Assembly: GCA_034667465.1 (NCBI GenBank)
Contig: JAXDJV010000001.1
Coordinates: 1 to 8,055 of the forward strand
Reading direction: 5' to 3'
Length of the DNA stretch: 8,055 bases
DNA from: JAOBAU01 sp034667465
GTDB taxonomy: Bacteria > Acidobacteriota > Thermoanaerobaculia > Gp7-AA8
Of the stretch, positions 6,390 through 8,055 are shown one piece after another (the stretch's first letter is position 1; each line of letters starts with the position of its first letter). The translations under genes and the position numbers were made by a program. The notes under the pieces were generated by a model, which was not told where the DNA came from, ran no database searches, and worked only from the letters and a program-made list of their open reading frames with translations.

Positions 6390-7964
6390 ATGCCGACGCT
6401 CCGACCTCGTCAGTTCGTCGTTCTCCTCTCGATCGCGCTGCTCCCGCTTTTCACCTTCGCGCAGGAGCCGCCGCGCGCCGCCGCGACGATCGACGTCACG
6501 ATCCGCAACGTCGAGCTGGTCGTCACCGACCGGGCCGGGAATCGGATCACCGGACTTCCGCAGTCGGAGTTCCAGCTTTACGAAGACGGACTCGCGCACG
6601 ACATCACCAACTTCACGGAGATGGGCCGCGCCTCTGCCGGCAACGTCTTTCAGCCGGCGCCGCGCGCAATCCTGCTGGCGTTTGACATCAGCTCGCTGAC
6701 GCAGTCGGGACGCCGCAACGCCGTCGAGAGCGCGCGGCAATTTCTGGCGACGAGCGTCCGGCCGAATGATCGCGTGGCCATTTATGCAGTAGGCAACACA
6801 TTGACCAAAGTCTGCGACTGGACGTTCGATCTGCCGACGCTGAACAAAGCGCTCGACGCCGTGAGCGCGTCCGCGGCGCCGACGACGGCGGGGCAGCGCG
6901 AAACGGCGCAGAAGCGAGTTCTTGCGCAGATCAGCGACGCCCAGCAGGGCGACGCGGCCGGCGGCGGCGTCTACTTCGACTTCCGCGCGATGGTCAGCGA
7001 AGCGCGAACGTTTGCGATGCAGGAACTTCGCGACGCCGCGCAAACCGTGAACATGCTCGCTGCCGCGCTCAACGCGTTCGGCCGGACGTCGTCGAAGAAA
7101 GTGATGCTGATCGCCGGAGGCGGGTTGCCGATGCGGCCGGGAGCCGATCTCTTCGCAGTGCTCGAGAGCGTGCGCGTTCGCGCCGAACAGGGCGAGCTCG
7201 GCGAAGGAGCGAAGCGCGGCTCGCGACAGGCGTCGCCGCTGACCGAAGCCGCGCTCTTTGATCTCGCGCCGGTGGCGCGCAACTTTTCGACGCTCGCAGT
7301 GCGCCGCGGCGTCGCCGTTTACGCGCTCGATCCGGAGCTCGGCGAACGCGCGTCCGGCCGCGCGGAGTTCGCGAACATCAACGACAGCAGCGTCGACTTC
7401 ACGGCCGTCGCGTCACGCGCCGCCGGCTATCAGTTCCTCGCCACGGAAACGGGCGGCTCGGCGATCCTCGGTCGCCGCGGCGGCGACGCGCTCTCCGACA
7501 TCGCCAAAGATCTCGACGCCTACTACTCGGTCGGCTATCGGACCGACGCCAAAGCGGGCGACGTCCCGAAGGTGGAAGTGAAATCGAAGACCGGCTATCG
7601 CGTTCGCACGACGTTCGCCGGACTGCCGCCGACGCGCGAGAGCGAGATCGAAGACCGCGTCATCGCCAATCATGTCGAGCTGGCCGGCGCGAACGACCTC
7701 GGCATCACGCTCGACGTTCTGCCGAATGCCGGGACCGGAAAGAAGCACGTGAAGCTGCGCATCCTCATCCCGGTGAGGAACCTCAGGCTCGATCGGGACG
7801 GCGAGTTCGTCACCGGCGGATTCGAGGTTTACGTCGCGACCGGAGACGCGGTCGGCAACTCATCGCCGGTGAACCGGCAGACGCACCAGATCAAATGGCC
7901 GGTCGCCGCGCTCCCGCAGCTGATCGGAAAGATGATCACGTACAACGTAGATGTGGAGATCTAG
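6390..7964 (+). CDS. secreted VWFA-related domain protein, paralog C (C-terminus cut by an in-frame TAG)
   Basis: The start is placed at ATG 6390. The longer frame from GTG 6354 begins inside the hairpin's right arm and would put charged residues before the signal peptide. From 6390 the protein has 524 residues. Its signal peptide ends TFA (22-24), cut before Q25. The usual family order follows: TIDVTIRNVELVVTDRAGN, a VWA-like core with ILLAFDISSL (94-103), AGGGLPMRPG (242-251) and VYALDPE (310-316), then DLDAYYSVGYR (374-384), KTGYRVR, NDLGIT, GEFVTGGFEVYV and QTHQIKWP. The metal-site equivalent D99-I-S-S-L is the closest of the three to DxSxS but still lacks the last serine. The protein ends at ITYNVDVEI, whereas A and B continue about 26 residues through the last beta strands; the matching DNA is still present after the TAG. 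A single cysteine (C142) is present, unlike A and B. Whether this product folds is unclear, so the gene may be a recent pseudogene or carry a sequence error. Confidence 0.8.
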   Translation: MPTLRPRQFVVLLSIALLPLFTFAQEPPRAAATIDVTIRNVELVVTDRAGNRITGLPQSEFQLYEDGLAHDITNFTEMGRASAGNVFQPAPRAILLAFDISSLTQSGRRNAVESARQFLATSVRPNDRVAIYAVGNTLTKVCDWTFDLPTLNKALDAVSASAAPTTAGQRETAQKRVLAQISDAQQGDAAGGGVYFDFRAMVSEARTFAMQELRDAAQTVNMLAAALNAFGRTSSKKVMLIAGGGLPMRPGADLFAVLESVRVRAEQGELGEGAKRGSRQASPLTEAALFDLAPVARNFSTLAVRRGVAVYALDPELGERASGRAEFANINDSSVDFTAVASRAAGYQFLATETGGSAILGRRGGDALSDIAKDLDAYYSVGYRTDAKAGDVPKVEVKSKTGYRVRTTFAGLPPTRESEIEDRVIANHVELAGANDLGITLDVLPNAGTGKKHVKLRILIPVRNLRLDRDGEFVTGGFEVYVATGDAVGNSSPVNRQTHQIKWPVAALPQLIGKMITYNVDVEI

Positions 7965-8055
7965 CCGGGACGCTAGCAATTTACGGTGGGCGTTGTCGGT
8001 ATGATATCGGAGCGCACCGGCTTCGAGCGAATCGGCGTTTGTAGCGCCGTGGGGG
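7965..8055 (+). pseudogene. in-frame C-terminal remnant of VWA paralog C
   Basis: Continuing in the frame of gene C past the TAG at 7962-7964 gives PGR, a second TAG (7974-7976), QFTVGV, four unlike residues, and SERTGFERIGV. This aligns without a gap to the end of paralog B, EPGRSQISIGVMDQ then RSEQRGFERLGV. The first TAG stands where B has GAG and the second where B has TCG, and each is one base from those codons. The terminal stop of B (TGA) is matched here by TGT (8040-8042), so the frame stays open to the window end. No separate gene is visible in this stretch. Confidence 0.6.

Noticed and set aside
5823..7043. 406-codon open frame on the minus strand across genes B and C
   Set aside because: It is antisense to two conserved genes, crosses the hairpin, is Arg/His/Asp-rich as expected from reading high-GC codons backwards, and shows no recognisable domain.
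1..8055. CRISPR arrays, tRNA or rRNA genes, insertion sequences
   Set aside because: No regularly spaced short repeats, no tRNA- or rRNA-like segments and no transposase motifs or terminal inverted repeats were seen; the repetition present is explained by the three paralogous genes.

Overview
The window is high-GC, densely coded DNA from a bacterium, most likely an Acidobacteriota member. The lineage clue is three tandem genes for secreted 'VWFA-related domain' proteins, a family (TIGR03436-like) described mainly from Acidobacteriota. This is an inference from protein family and composition; there is no rRNA or other phylogenetic marker here.

Layout. Positions 1-2431 are on the minus strand and, read in transcription order, hold an alpha/beta-hydrolase with an N-terminal membrane anchor (2431-1463), an L-threonine 3-dehydrogenase (1398-286), and the first 96 codons of a 6-phosphofructokinase that runs off the window (289-1). 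The last two overlap by 4 bases (GTGA). A 38-bp divergent gap (2432-2469) separates this block from the plus strand. The plus strand carries a small hotdog-fold acyl-CoA thioesterase (2470-2901), then three paralogous exported VWA proteins, here called A (2934-4568), B (4596-6320) and C (6390-7964).

How the parts fit. The minus-strand genes are cytoplasmic or membrane-associated metabolism, probably one transcript. On the plus strand, A and B each have a strong Shine-Dalgarno and sit 32 and 27 bp behind the gene before, so thioesterase-A-B may be cotranscribed. A 13-bp GC-rich hairpin follows B, and C appears to start its own transcription unit from a -10-like box placed as for a leaderless mRNA.

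The three VWA proteins share a signal peptide cut before Gln, an N-terminal beta segment, a VWA-like core with a degenerate metal site, and a C-terminal beta domain. Nothing shows what they bind.

The most notable observation is at the right edge. C stops about 26 residues before its paralogs do, but homology to their C-termini continues in the same frame past two TAG codons to the end of the window. This is a fresh lesion, a sequence-end artefact or, less likely, amber recoding.
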